DNA of 54,873 nt from Gammaproteobacteria bacterium (lineage in GTDB: Bacteria; Pseudomonadota; Gammaproteobacteria; UBA1113), in NCBI GenBank assembly GCA_021773305.1, contig JAJFKH010000031.1, positions 1 through 54,873 on the forward strand, given 5' to 3'. A program made the position numbers and the translations under genes. Numbering within the stretch: the first letter of the stretch is position 1; each line of letters starts with the position of its first letter. A model generated the notes under the pieces. That model did not search any database. It worked only from the letters and a program-made list of their open reading frames with translations, and was not told where the DNA came from. Positions 16,409-25,838 of this stretch are shown one piece after another.

Positions 16409-17182
16409 ATGCTACAAAATTTCTTTGAACTATTAACTATCAATCACTTTATGTACGCACTATTTCGCATTGCAGGCATGCTCATGGCCGCACCGATTGT
16501 TGGCTCTCAATTAATCCCTGCAAGACTGAGAATTCTTTTAGCATTACTGATTACTATCATCATTTTTCCATTATTACCTGTATCCGGATCCTGGGATGCT
16601 ATATCCCTTGAGGGCTTTATTGTCACAATAGAACAAATACTTATTGGCTTGGCGATAGGTCTTGTCTTTCAATTTGTTTTCCAAATTATTATACTAGGCG
16701 GGCAAGTCCTTGCACTACAGTCTGGGTTAGGATTTGCAACATTGGTTGATCCTCAAAGCCATGAAAATTTACCCATGATCAGTCAATTTTATCTACTTTC
16801 TGTAACTCTACTCTTTTTAGCATTAGATGGCCATTTGACCCTAATTAAAATGGTTGTCAATAGCTTTTATACCATACCCATTGGCACGGTAGGATTGGCA
16901 TCAGAAGATTATATGAAATTAGTTTATTTCGCTGGGAATATCTTCTCAGGTGCTGTATCCATTGCATTGCCTGCGATCATTTCTTTATTAATGGTCAATA
17001 TGACCTTTGCTATTCTTACAAAATCAGCGCCGCAAATTAACATTTTTTCCATCGGTTTCCCTTTAACATTAATTTTTGGTTTGTTCATCATGTATTTAAG
17101 TTTTCCGAGCATGATGGACTTTAGTCAGTTACTATTTACTAACGGATTTCAGGAATTGACTGAAATCCTTGGGCAGAGGTAG
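16409..17182 (+). CDS. fliR: Flagellar export gate protein FliR
   Basis: A 257-residue multi-helix membrane protein. It shows RIAGMLMAAPIVGSQLIPAR near the N terminus, EQILIGLAIGLVFQFVFQII, LGFATLVDPQSHENLPMISQ and SAPQINIFSIGFPL, in family order. It sits two bases before flhB in the conserved fliP-Q-R-flhB order. Confidence 0.95.
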   Translation: MLQNFFELLTINHFMYALFRIAGMLMAAPIVGSQLIPARLRILLALLITIIIFPLLPVSGSWDAISLEGFIVTIEQILIGLAIGLVFQFVFQIIILGGQVLALQSGLGFATLVDPQSHENLPMISQFYLLSVTLLFLALDGHLTLIKMVVNSFYTIPIGTVGLASEDYMKLVYFAGNIFSGAVSIALPAIISLLMVNMTFAILTKSAPQINIFSIGFPLTLIFGLFIMYLSFPSMMDFSQLLFTNGFQELTEILGQR

Positions 17183-17184
17183 CC

Positions 17185-18312
17185 ATGGCTGAAGAAAATG
17201 ACCAAGAACGTACCCATGAGGCGACGCCCAGAAAACGTAAACAGGCAAAAGAAAAAGGGCAAATCCCTCGCTCTAAAGAATTATCAACTTTTTTATTATT
17301 AATCACAAGCGCCAGCATGCTGTTTATTTATGGCGGTAAAATTTTCAACACCCTTGCGGATAATATGCGTTATTCATTCAGCTTTTCAAGAGAAGCGCTA
17401 TTTGACAACTCCTCTATGATTTCTTATTTTGGTCTTGAAATAAAGAATGCTTTTTTGATATTAATACCTCTTTTTCTGGCATTATTTATCATATCAATCG
17501 CCAGTAATATTATGCTCGGCGGATGGCTATTTAATATTACTTTAGCCGCACCTAAGGAAGAAAGGTTAAGCCCTATAAAAGGATTAAAAAAAATATTCTC
17601 TCTTCGAAGCCTGGTAGAATTGGCTAAATCAATCGTTAAATTTATCTTATTGATGTCTGCCGGGATATTCATTCTGTGGAAAAATTTTCCTGTTATATTA
17701 CATTTAACGGAAGAAAATGTACAGAGCGCTATTCCTCATGGCTTTCAAATGCTAAACCTTGATTTTATTATCCTCTCTTCTGTGATGATCTTGATTGTCC
17801 TGTGCGACGTACCTTATCAAATTTGGGATCATAGCCGTAACTTGAAAATGTCATTTCAAGAAATCAAAGATGAAATGAAGCAAACTGATGCTAATCCAGA
17901 AATAAAAAGCAGAATTCGAAAAATTCAACAAGAAATGTCTCAAAAGAGAATGATGGAAGAATTACCCAAGGCTGATGTTATCATTACCAATCCAACTCAT
18001 TATGCCGTAGCACTAAGCTATAAAGCGAACAAATCGGGTGCGCCCATCGTTGTTGCAAAAGGAGTCGATTTTCTTGCAGAAAAAATTCGTGATGCAGGGA
18101 AAAAATATCGAATTGAAATTGTATCATCTCCACCCCTTGCGCGTTCCATTTACTTTAGCAGTGATTTATTCAAAGAAATTCCTCAAGGCCTTTATGTCGC
18201 TGTTGCTCAAGTCCTTGCCTATATTTATCAATTAAAGCAATATCGTTTAGGTAAAATAAATAAACCTATTTTGCCTGGTGAACTACCCATACCCGATGAT
18301 TTAGCACGATAG
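17185..18312 (+). CDS. flhB: Flagellar export switch protein FlhB
   Basis: A 375-residue protein with four membrane helices and a cytoplasmic autocleavage domain. It begins with the typical EENDQERTHEATPRKRKQAK followed by EKGQIPRSKEL. The cleavage site NPTH is present (ADVIITNPTHYAVALSY, about residue 270). FlhB switches export from hook to filament proteins; its usual partner FliK is not in this window. Confidence 0.96.
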   Translation: MAEENDQERTHEATPRKRKQAKEKGQIPRSKELSTFLLLITSASMLFIYGGKIFNTLADNMRYSFSFSREALFDNSSMISYFGLEIKNAFLILIPLFLALFIISIASNIMLGGWLFNITLAAPKEERLSPIKGLKKIFSLRSLVELAKSIVKFILLMSAGIFILWKNFPVILHLTEENVQSAIPHGFQMLNLDFIILSSVMILIVLCDVPYQIWDHSRNLKMSFQEIKDEMKQTDANPEIKSRIRKIQQEMSQKRMMEELPKADVIITNPTHYAVALSYKANKSGAPIVVAKGVDFLAEKIRDAGKKYRIEIVSSPPLARSIYFSSDLFKEIPQGLYVAVAQVLAYIYQLKQYRLGKINKPILPGELPIPDDLAR

Positions 18313-18320
18313 GATATATT

Positions 18321-20402
18321 ATGGAAAATGCAAGCTTTCTAAATAATATAAAGCAATTAAGTCAAAGTAGTCTGGGTACTCCCATACTCTTACTGGCTAT
18401 GCTAGCAATGATGATACTGCCCTTGCCCTCCATATTTCTTGATATTCTTTTTACATTCAACATTTCTTTATCCATTGTTGTATTATTAGGCTGTATTTAT
18501 ACTCGTAGACCATTAGAATTTAGTGTTTTTCCAACAGTACTACTTGTTTCAACATTGATGCGATTAGCATTGAACGTTGCATCAACGCGAGTGGTATTAC
18601 TACACGGACAACAGGGCACAGGTGCTGCTGGGCATGTTATTCAATCTTTTGGGGAAGTGGTCATTGGAAACAACTTTGCTGTTGGTTTAGTTGTTTTTGC
18701 TATTTTAGTCATCATTAACTTTGTTGTTGTCACAAAGGGTGCTGGCCGTATTTCAGAAGTCAGCGCTCGCTTCACGTTAGATGCAATGCCAGGAAAACAA
18801 ATGGCAATTGATGCTGATTTAAATGCTGGCGTCATCAATCAAGAAGAAGCCAAACGCCGCCGTGCAGAAGTCAGTGAAGAAGCAGATTTCTATGGTGCCA
18901 TGGACGGTGCTAGTAAATTCGTTCGTGGTGATGCCATTGCAGGCTTGCTAATTTTATTTATTAATGTCATTGGCGGTATTATTATTGGTGTTGCCCAGTA
19001 CCGCATGAGTCTGGGAGAAGCATCACATACTTACGCCATCTTAACTATTGGTGACGGCTTAGTTGCACAAATTCCCTCACTCTTACTTTCCACAGCTGCT
19101 GCTATCATGGTGACTCGAGTAAATAGCGCAAAGGATATGGGAACTCAAATCTTCGAGCAACTCTTTAATCACCCTCGATCTCTAACCGTCACAGGATCCA
19201 TTGTGGGCATCATGGGATTAATTCCTGGTATGCCGCATGTTTCTTTTTTGGGGATTGCTTCCATAGCTATTGCCGGAGCGTATTATATCGATAAAAAAAA
19301 TAAAGCAAAAGCTGCAATGCCCATCATCGAAGAGAAACTAGAAGAACCTGTAGAAGAAAATGAAGAATTTGGATGGGAGGATGTTCAACCTGTAGACGTC
19401 GTTGGTTTAGAAATTGGTTATCGACTCATTAATTTAGTCGATAAAAAGCAACAAGGGCAATTGACAAGTCGTATCAAAGGCATCAGAAAAAAATTATCCA
19501 AAGAATTAGGTTTTCTTATTCCTTCCGTTCATATTCGTGATAACTTACAATTAGCACCTAATCAATATCGCATCACATTAATGGGTGTTGCAGTTGGCGA
19601 AGGCACCATAGAAGTTAATAAAGAATTAGCAATTAATCCAGGTCAAGTATTTGGCGACATTGATGGCACAAAAACCAAAGATCCGACATTTGGCTTAGAT
19701 GCCGTTTGGATTAATCCCACCCAGCGAGATCAAGCACAAAGTATGGGTTATACTGTTGTGGATCCAAGCACCACAATTGCTACGCATATTAGTCAAATCT
19801 TACAAAACTATTCCTCCGAACTCCTTGGCCATGAAGAAGTTCAGCATCTACTTGATAGGTTAAATGAGTCCGCGCCTAAGCTAGTAGAGGCATTGACTCC
19901 CAATGCAATGCCATTGAGTACTATCGTTAAAATACTACAAAGCTTACTTGTTGAAAAGATACCTATTGTTGATATCCGAACCATTGCTGAATCTCTCATT
20001 GAAAATGCGAGTCATAGTCAAAATCCTGACGAATTAGTAAATCAAGTGAGGATTTCTCTCAAAAGGTTAGTGGTTCAAACCATCAATGGCAATGGAAAGA
20101 ATATCACGGCGGTCACATTAGCTCCTGAATTGGAACAGATATTGCAGCAGTCTATACAGATGAATGATGAAAATCATGTAGGGATAGAACCAAGCTTAGC
20201 GGATAAAATTTATGGAACACTTAGTCAGTTTTCTCAACAACAAGAGAATAAAAGTGAATCAGCAATATTGCTTGTTTCTCATGCTATCCGCAGCCAATTG
20301 GCAAAATTTGTTCGCCATAGTATCCCAGATTTGCATGTTTTGTCATACAACGAAATTCCTGATGATAAACAGGTTAAAATCATTGGATCAATTGGAAACT
20401 AA
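18321..20402 (+). CDS. flhA: Flagellar export protein FlhA
   Basis: A 693-residue protein, normal length. The N-terminal half has eight predicted helices with the FHIPEP signature region (LLVSTLMRLALNVASTRVVL; VVTKGAGRISEVSARFTLDA with MPGKQMAID). The C-terminal cytoplasmic half carries GLEIGYRLINLVDKKQQGQL and runs to VLSYNEIPDDKQVKIIGSIG. It forms the export channel ring that docks chaperones. It follows flhB by eight bases. Confidence 0.97.
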   Translation: MENASFLNNIKQLSQSSLGTPILLLAMLAMMILPLPSIFLDILFTFNISLSIVVLLGCIYTRRPLEFSVFPTVLLVSTLMRLALNVASTRVVLLHGQQGTGAAGHVIQSFGEVVIGNNFAVGLVVFAILVIINFVVVTKGAGRISEVSARFTLDAMPGKQMAIDADLNAGVINQEEAKRRRAEVSEEADFYGAMDGASKFVRGDAIAGLLILFINVIGGIIIGVAQYRMSLGEASHTYAILTIGDGLVAQIPSLLLSTAAAIMVTRVNSAKDMGTQIFEQLFNHPRSLTVTGSIVGIMGLIPGMPHVSFLGIASIAIAGAYYIDKKNKAKAAMPIIEEKLEEPVEENEEFGWEDVQPVDVVGLEIGYRLINLVDKKQQGQLTSRIKGIRKKLSKELGFLIPSVHIRDNLQLAPNQYRITLMGVAVGEGTIEVNKELAINPGQVFGDIDGTKTKDPTFGLDAVWINPTQRDQAQSMGYTVVDPSTTIATHISQILQNYSSELLGHEEVQHLLDRLNESAPKLVEALTPNAMPLSTIVKILQSLLVEKIPIVDIRTIAESLIENASHSQNPDELVNQVRISLKRLVVQTINGNGKNITAVTLAPELEQILQQSIQMNDENHVGIEPSLADKIYGTLSQFSQQQENKSESAILLVSHAIRSQLAKFVRHSIPDLHVLSYNEIPDDKQVKIIGSIGN

Positions 20403-20413
20403 GGAAGGCAACA

Positions 20414-21568
20414 GTGGCAGTTCAACATTTTTTTGCCCCTAATATGCGCCAAGCCATGGGACTTGTGAAAAATGCATTGGGATCAGAGGCTATTATTTAT
20501 AACCACAGGAAAATCAATGGTGGTATTGAAATTGAAGCTGGCCTTGAATCCGATGAAGATCCTATTGTTCAAACAAGGCCGAAAGTTAATTCCGAGTTAA
20601 ATGCTCGGCCAGTGGCTAAATCTGAAATTTCTGGGGAATTATTAAAGAATATGCAAGATGAGATATCATTATTACGAGGTTTATTAGAAAATCAACTTGC
20701 CGGACTTGCATGGAATGAACGAGAGCGTAAAAATTCAGTAGAAACTTTGTTATTAAAACGATTAAGAGAAATGGATATTGATAGAGATCTTTGTGAAACC
20801 ATTATTCAAGCCGTTCCTAAAGACATGGATGTTGAAAATGCATGGGTTCATGTACAGCAATATTTAGTCAATGCTATTGGGATTGCTGATCAGTCTTTTC
20901 TCTCCAAAGGTTCTATCGTTGCTTTAGTGGGGCCAACTGGAGTTGGAAAAACCACATCTATTGCTAAAATTGCTGCTCGCTATATTTTACGCAATGGCAG
21001 TAATGATGTTGGACTTATTTCAACAGATTCTTATCGTGTTGCGGCTAGGGAACAATTACAAGTCTACGGTCAACTTCTCAATGTTCCTGTTTTATCAGCG
21101 AATACTACGCAAGAATTACAACATGCCATTTACAAGCTACAAGATAGAAATCTAATTTTGATTGATACAGCTGGAATTAGTCATAGAGATCGAGAATTGA
21201 TTAAAAAGCTCGCTCTTATTAATAAAACAGACCATGAAATCAAAACCCAAATTGTTATTTCAGCAAATAGCCAAAGTAATTGCTTACACGATACAATCAA
21301 AACATTTCAGTTTGCAAATTTGCAAGGATCAATCCTTACAAAAATAGATGAGGCAAGTAGTCTTGGCCCCGCAATAAGTAACATTATTAAACACCGGCTT
21401 CCTGTGGCATTTATTAGCAATGGTCAACGAGTTCCGGAGGATTTACAAATAGCTCGCTCGTCTACAATCGTAAGTTGTGCACTTAACTTTTTGCAAAAAA
21501 GTGAGCGGGAAATGTCAACCACTGAGTTAGCCGAAAACTTTTCTGGAGAATTAGTCGATGCATGTTAA
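20414..21568 (+). CDS. flhF: Polar flagellar placement GTPase FlhF
   Basis: The 384-residue protein is an SRP-type GTPase that marks the flagellated pole. It starts with GTG, supported by AAGGAAGG upstream. Residues 1-60 contain the N-terminal FlhF stretch (FFAPNMRQAMGLVKNALGSE); the G domain begins at about 168 with IVALVGPTGVGKTTSIAKIA, followed by GLISTDSYRVAAREQLQVYG, ILIDTAGISHRD and GSILTKIDEASSLG. It overlaps fleN by 11 bases. FlhF with FleN implies polar flagella with controlled number. Confidence 0.95.
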   Translation: MAVQHFFAPNMRQAMGLVKNALGSEAIIYNHRKINGGIEIEAGLESDEDPIVQTRPKVNSELNARPVAKSEISGELLKNMQDEISLLRGLLENQLAGLAWNERERKNSVETLLLKRLREMDIDRDLCETIIQAVPKDMDVENAWVHVQQYLVNAIGIADQSFLSKGSIVALVGPTGVGKTTSIAKIAARYILRNGSNDVGLISTDSYRVAAREQLQVYGQLLNVPVLSANTTQELQHAIYKLQDRNLILIDTAGISHRDRELIKKLALINKTDHEIKTQIVISANSQSNCLHDTIKTFQFANLQGSILTKIDEASSLGPAISNIIKHRLPVAFISNGQRVPEDLQIARSSTIVSCALNFLQKSEREMSTTELAENFSGELVDAC

Positions 21569-22439
21569 TGAAAAGCATGATCAAGTATCGGGCTTAAGAA
21601 ATATTATCAACAGCAAACCTATTAAGGTCATTGCTGTGACAGGTGGAAAAGGCGGCGTTGGCAAAACGAACATTTCTATTAATATAGCTCAGACCCTTAC
21701 ACAATTAAATCAGCAGGTAATGCTACTAGATGCTGATTTTGGTTTAGCTAATATTGATGTGCTACTTGGTTTACGAGCAAAGAAAAATATATCTCATGTT
21801 ATCAGCGGTGAATCAACTCTTGAGGATATCTTAGTAAACACCTCAAGCGGCATTAAAATTATTCCAGCGTCTTCTGGGATACGCAAAATGGCAGAACTGT
21901 CTAACCAAGAACATTATAATCTCATTCGAGCTTTCAGTGATTTAACCTGTGATATTGACACCCTCATCATTGATACTGCTGCGGGAATATCCAATGATGT
22001 GCTAAATTTCTCACAGGCAGCAAATGATGTATTACTTGTTGTATGCAACGAGCCAACGTCAATTACTGACAGCTATGCATTAATTAAAATCCTTAGTAAA
22101 GAATGTGGTGTCACCCGGTTTCATGTAGTAGCCAATATGGTTAAAAATCATGAAGAAGGGAAGAGTTTGTTTTTAAAACTACACAAGGCTGCTGATAGAT
22201 TTCTGGACGTTTCATTATTTTTTGATGGGGTGATCCCCTACGATGATTTGCTTAAAAAATGTATTTTACAACAAAAAACTGTCGTAGAATATTTTCCAAG
22301 TAGCCCTGCTTCCATTGCATTTAAGCAAATTTGCAACAAAATAATTCAATGGCCCATACCAAAATCAATGGGTCATATTAGCTTTTTTATTGAACGAGTT
22401 ATCCATAACGAATTATTAATGCAGGAAGTCGTTTCATGA
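21558..22439 (+). CDS. fleN: Flagellar number regulator FleN (FlhG, MinD-like)
   Basis: A 293-residue MinD/ParA-type ATPase. The deviant Walker A VTGGKGGVGKTNISINIAQ lies at about residues 27-45, with MLLDADFGLANIDVLLGL and LIIDTAAGISNDVLNFSQAA following. In polar flagellates it limits flagellar number by restraining FleQ and FlhF. The C terminus has an amphipathic stretch of the membrane-targeting kind (IERVIHNELLMQEVV). Overlaps flhF by 11 bases and fliA by four. Confidence 0.94.
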   Translation: MHVNEKHDQVSGLRNIINSKPIKVIAVTGGKGGVGKTNISINIAQTLTQLNQQVMLLDADFGLANIDVLLGLRAKKNISHVISGESTLEDILVNTSSGIKIIPASSGIRKMAELSNQEHYNLIRAFSDLTCDIDTLIIDTAAGISNDVLNFSQAANDVLLVVCNEPTSITDSYALIKILSKECGVTRFHVVANMVKNHEEGKSLFLKLHKAADRFLDVSLFFDGVIPYDDLLKKCILQQKTVVEYFPSSPASIAFKQICNKIIQWPIPKSMGHISFFIERVIHNELLMQEVVS

Positions 22440-23155
22440 GTGATTTAGCTATCTATGAGGATGTGATAAAGCAATCCGATCACCAGAAATTAGTGACTCA
22501 ATATGCGAGTCTCGTGAAAAAAATTGCTTACCACTTATTGGGTCGCCTACCGCAAACGGTTCAATTACAAGATTTACTGCAATCAGGAATGGTTGGTTTA
22601 ATCGAAGCCTCAAAAAATTATCGGGCCGATAGAGGTTGCAGCTTTGAAACCTTTGCAGGATTTCGGATCCGTGGTGCGATGCTTGATGATATTCGCCAAG
22701 GGGACTGGGTACCACGATCGATTTACCAAAATTCAAGACAAATATCTAGCGCCATACACCAAGTAGAAAAAAGAACAGGACGAGAAGCGCAATCTTGTGA
22801 AATAGCCAATGAGTTAGGAGTTACAGCAGAGAAATATCACCAAATGCTAGGTGACTCTGGAGCTTGTGACCTGTTTAGTTTAGATGATATTAATATAGAG
22901 ACCGCTGAAACCATTAATGGAAACGATAATCCTTTGGCAAAAATTCAACGTTCACAAATGAAAAGTCTTGTGAAAGATCTAACTCAATCTCTACCGGATA
23001 AGGAACAGCTTGTATTAGCACTTTATCATAATGAGGAATTAACACTAAAAGAAATCGGTTCTATTCTTGAGGTAAGCGAATCAAGAGTTTCTCAAATACA
23101 TACCCAAGCGATAAATCGCCTTAAAGCTAGGCTCAAAAATACCTTAGATGGTTAA
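22436..23155 (+). CDS. fliA: Flagellar sigma factor FliA (sigma28)
   Basis: A 239-residue sigma factor with region 2 (LLQSGMVGLIEASKNYRADR, CSFETFAGFRIRGAMLDDIR followed by QGDWVPRS), region 3 (KRTGREAQSCEIANELGVTA) and region 4 (QLVLALYHNEELTLKEIGSI then LEVSESRVSQIHTQAI). It should direct the two sigma28 promoters found at fliC and flgM. It overlaps fleN by four bases (ATGA). Confidence 0.97.
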   Translation: MSDLAIYEDVIKQSDHQKLVTQYASLVKKIAYHLLGRLPQTVQLQDLLQSGMVGLIEASKNYRADRGCSFETFAGFRIRGAMLDDIRQGDWVPRSIYQNSRQISSAIHQVEKRTGREAQSCEIANELGVTAEKYHQMLGDSGACDLFSLDDINIETAETINGNDNPLAKIQRSQMKSLVKDLTQSLPDKEQLVLALYHNEELTLKEIGSILEVSESRVSQIHTQAINRLKARLKNTLDG

Positions 23156-23164
23156 GGATGTAAA

Positions 23165-23524
23165 ATGAACTACCAGCATATTGTCATTATTCAAGCACTC
23201 CTTTTTACCGCTGTATTATTTTTAACGCTTTATCATTTATTGCAACTCAGAGCATCATCAAGAAAACAGCAAGCCTGTATGAGAAATGAAGTGAATACCC
23301 TTAATTTGATCAGTCACTATCTAAAAAGTATCGATCAACAAATACTGCTTTACCAAAATATCACAGAGCGCACAGATCATGAGGAAGATGGTGCCAACCT
23401 ATCCTATAATTTTGCTAAAAAGATCCTTGATACCGGTGGCAGTATTGATGAGATTGTCCGAGGCTGTAAACTCACTCACGGTGAAGCAGAACTCCTTTCA
23501 GCATTGCACAAACCGGGAAGTTAA
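23165..23524 (+). CDS. DUF2802 family membrane protein
   Basis: A 119-residue protein with an N-terminal membrane helix (about residues 6-27), a coiled middle and a C-terminal helix-turn-helix-like motif ILDTGGSIDEIVRGCKLTHG then EAELLSALH, characteristic of DUF2802. In Pseudomonas and Vibrio a DUF2802 gene also lies in the flagellar/chemotaxis operon. Function is not established. It is the last gene of the fliM operon. Confidence 0.8.
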   Translation: MNYQHIVIIQALLFTAVLFLTLYHLLQLRASSRKQQACMRNEVNTLNLISHYLKSIDQQILLYQNITERTDHEEDGANLSYNFAKKILDTGGSIDEIVRGCKLTHGEAELLSALHKPGS

Positions 23525-23653
23525 CGGCTTAACAGAGTGAGAATAATGATTTTCGACGGTTATATTGTATTCATCTTTGAGCAGCAAAGCGCTTAAAAAC
23601 AAAAAAAGTAATGTAATTTAAAAACCATCGTTTTAGCTTAAGTTAAGGCTAAC

Positions 23654-23678
23654 ATTCATTAATGCCTATTTAATGAAT
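23654..23678. repeat. Inverted repeat between DUF2802 gene and kinase-like gene
   Basis: Nine-base arms ATTCATTAA and TTAATGAAT flank seven bases. The stem is all weak pairs and no T run follows, so an operator is more likely than a terminator. Confidence 0.5.
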
Positions 23679-23694
23679 ATAAGATACACTACCT

Positions 23695-23707
23695 ATACGA
23701 ATCGTAT
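23695..23707. promoter_or_regulatory. Palindrome upstream of the kinase-like gene
   Basis: ATACGA-A-TCGTAT is a perfect palindrome 31 bases before the start codon. It is nested inside a wider pair TAAGATAC (23680-23687) and GTATCTTA (23704-23711). This is what a dimeric repressor site can look like; no -35/-10 pair is clear. Confidence 0.45.
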
Positions 23708-23737
23708 CTTATCAATATTTTTGAACGAGGAAATCAA

Positions 23738-25141
23738 ATGTTTACTCTTGAGGAAAGCTTGTCAAAAGAAATTCTAGATATCCTAGAAAAGCGTTTTAAA
23801 GCATCTATCAAAATAAATTCAGTGGTTCGCTTAAGCGATCCTGAAAGGCGCAATTTAGTCTTGAGAATAAATTTAAATTCCGAATTAGAGAGCGCACCTA
23901 AGAGTTTAATTTTCAAACAATCTCATCGTGCGTCAGAAGCTACTGATGATACAGCACTACTTGAAAGATTTGCTAGAGACTGGGCAGGTCTTGAGTTTTT
24001 AAGCAGCTTAGAAATTACGGAACGTCTCACGCCAAAATTTTATGGGGCCAGCAAAGAATATCGTTGCGTCTTACAGGAAGATTTTGGTGAAAAGCACCTT
24101 AGCCTAGTAGACACGTTAACCTCGGAAGACAATAATGCAGCGGTTGCCGCGTTGACTTGTTATATGAAAAGCATGGCACAATTTCATGCCAATAGTGTGA
24201 AGCAAACTAAAACATACACTGAGATTTTAAAATCAATTAATCCCTCGGCAAAAAACCGCGCCCATGAATTTGATGATATACTTTTAAATACCAAAAACAT
24301 GCTTACAAAACTTAATCTTTCTTGTACAACGGAATTAGAACAAGAGATGCAAGGTGTTTTCACGATGATGAAAGATCCCAGTGCTTTCACTACATTAACT
24401 CATGGTGATATTTGTCTTGATAATCTTTTTCATGATCCTATAAAGGATACCATTCGTTTTATTGATTTCGAGTGGGGCTTTCTGGGAAATGCTTTAACAG
24501 ATGCTGCATTCTTGCGTATGAGTATGCCAACCGGTTGGTGTGTGAAAGCTTTTCCACAAAAAATTATAGAAGATTTAGAAATGATCTATAAGCAGGAGTT
24601 GATGGATAAAATTCCTGATGAGATTGAGAGTGCGCTATATGATGACGCTTATGTATCGGCATGTGGCTATTGGGTGATGATTCAGTTAGCTTATATTATG
24701 AATGAAGTCATAGATCAAGAGCGTGATATTAGTCAGTTCCCCGTTTTAGATGACGTTCCAAACTGGAAGCCAGAGGACAATTTAAAACGACCTCAGTGCT
24801 TATATCGATTTCAAAAATTTATAGAACTCGCCTCACAATATGATAAATTACCACATTTAAGATCTATTGCTGAAAAGGTTTTAAACCAGCTAAAAGAATC
24901 TTGGCCTGAGGCTCAGCCTTTGAAATTATTTACCGCTTTTGCAAATGATGCTACAAAAACGCTCCAATTAACTGAACCTCCAATGTTAAATGCAGCAACA
25001 ATTTCTTCCATTGGTTTTTTTAAAGCCTCATCATTGCAATCTAAGATAGAGCAAGAAAGTCAGCTAAAAGATTTTACACAAACTGATCCCTATGGGCCGG
25101 GAGCTATTATTCCTTATCAACCGCCATTATTTCCAAAATAG
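23738..25141 (+). CDS. Aminoglycoside/choline-kinase-fold phosphotransferase
   Basis: The 467-residue protein has the APH-type kinase motifs: the catalytic loop LTHGDICLDNLFHD (H222-G-D, N229) and the metal-binding IDFEWGFLGNALTDAAFL near residue 243, preceded by LIFKQ in the N lobe and CVLQEDFG in the hinge region. It would transfer phosphate from ATP to a small hydroxyl compound; the substrate cannot be read. About 110 C-terminal residues extend beyond the kinase fold and end in a proline-rich tail. It interrupts two flagellar operons, is preceded by its own palindromic region and AGGA, and has no obvious tie to motility. Confidence 0.72.
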   Translation: MFTLEESLSKEILDILEKRFKASIKINSVVRLSDPERRNLVLRINLNSELESAPKSLIFKQSHRASEATDDTALLERFARDWAGLEFLSSLEITERLTPKFYGASKEYRCVLQEDFGEKHLSLVDTLTSEDNNAAVAALTCYMKSMAQFHANSVKQTKTYTEILKSINPSAKNRAHEFDDILLNTKNMLTKLNLSCTTELEQEMQGVFTMMKDPSAFTTLTHGDICLDNLFHDPIKDTIRFIDFEWGFLGNALTDAAFLRMSMPTGWCVKAFPQKIIEDLEMIYKQELMDKIPDEIESALYDDAYVSACGYWVMIQLAYIMNEVIDQERDISQFPVLDDVPNWKPEDNLKRPQCLYRFQKFIELASQYDKLPHLRSIAEKVLNQLKESWPEAQPLKLFTAFANDATKTLQLTEPPMLNAATISSIGFFKASSLQSKIEQESQLKDFTQTDPYGPGAIIPYQPPLFPK

Positions 25142-25400
25142 TCGCTTATTCTTGGGATAATGAAAAATTTAATATATTAAGATATCGTCTATAACCGGCC
25201 AAAATAGCATAAAAGTACCTTGGTTTGGCTGGATATAATGCTAATATATCTGACATGAAAATTTTATGTGAATGGCGATCCATACAAATCTCACCGCTCA
25301 TATAAGCTTTCCTGGATTGTGCGTTGTAATGACTCCCTTTGGTGTGAAGAAAAATGATAATTATTTTCAAACTGTGCAAAATCAGTTGATTTTAGATCAT

Positions 25401-25838
25401 CTATTTTGAATTATAACCTGTATAACTATCATTCATGATTTGATCGTCTTTTTTGGATATTTTTGCTGTTTCTTCTGAGATTATCTGATTTAAACGCCTT
25501 TCGATACCACAAGCCCGATTCTCATAGGTCTGTCTTTTTTCTGTTTGCAATTGTTTTTGACGTTCTTTTTGTTCATGACGATCTTTATCTAAATGCAACG
25601 CCTTTGTCAAACTCTGGCCATATGCGCGAATAGCATCAATCTCACTCTTTCCTAATACTTTGCCAACTTGACTGCTCACTGCGGTATGATTAAGTCTCTC
25701 TTTAATTTTATTTCGTGCTTCATGACTCTGCTCTAAAATATTATTTGTGATAGATTCCCTTGTTTTTTCAATTTTCACTTTGAAATCAGCAAGTTTTGCA
25801 ATTTCTTTCCAACGCTTGGTTTTATCTTTATCTATCAA
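25401..25838 (-). CDS. fliJ: Flagellar FliJ-like protein
   Basis: A 145-residue, highly charged, coiled-coil protein directly after fliI (overlap four bases), which is the place of fliJ, the stalk protein of the export ATPase. It contains KWKEIAK-like and EQSHEARNKIKERLNH segments and a long Lys/Gln/Glu-rich middle. Such proteins diverge strongly, so the name rests on position, size and coil. The 259 bases from 25142 to 25400, between convergent genes, hold only an unsupported 77-codon frame and no clear terminator. Confidence 0.7.
   Translation of the reverse strand: MIDKDKTKRWKEIAKLADFKVKIEKTRESITNNILEQSHEARNKIKERLNHTAVSSQVGKVLGKSEIDAIRAYGQSLTKALHLDKDRHEQKERQKQLQTEKRQTYENRACGIERRLNQIISEETAKISKKDDQIMNDSYTGYNSK

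Noticed and set aside
25146-25379. A 77-codon minus-strand frame between convergent genes
   Set aside because: No ribosome site, no family features, and the region is AT-rich spacer; kept only as a note under fliJ.
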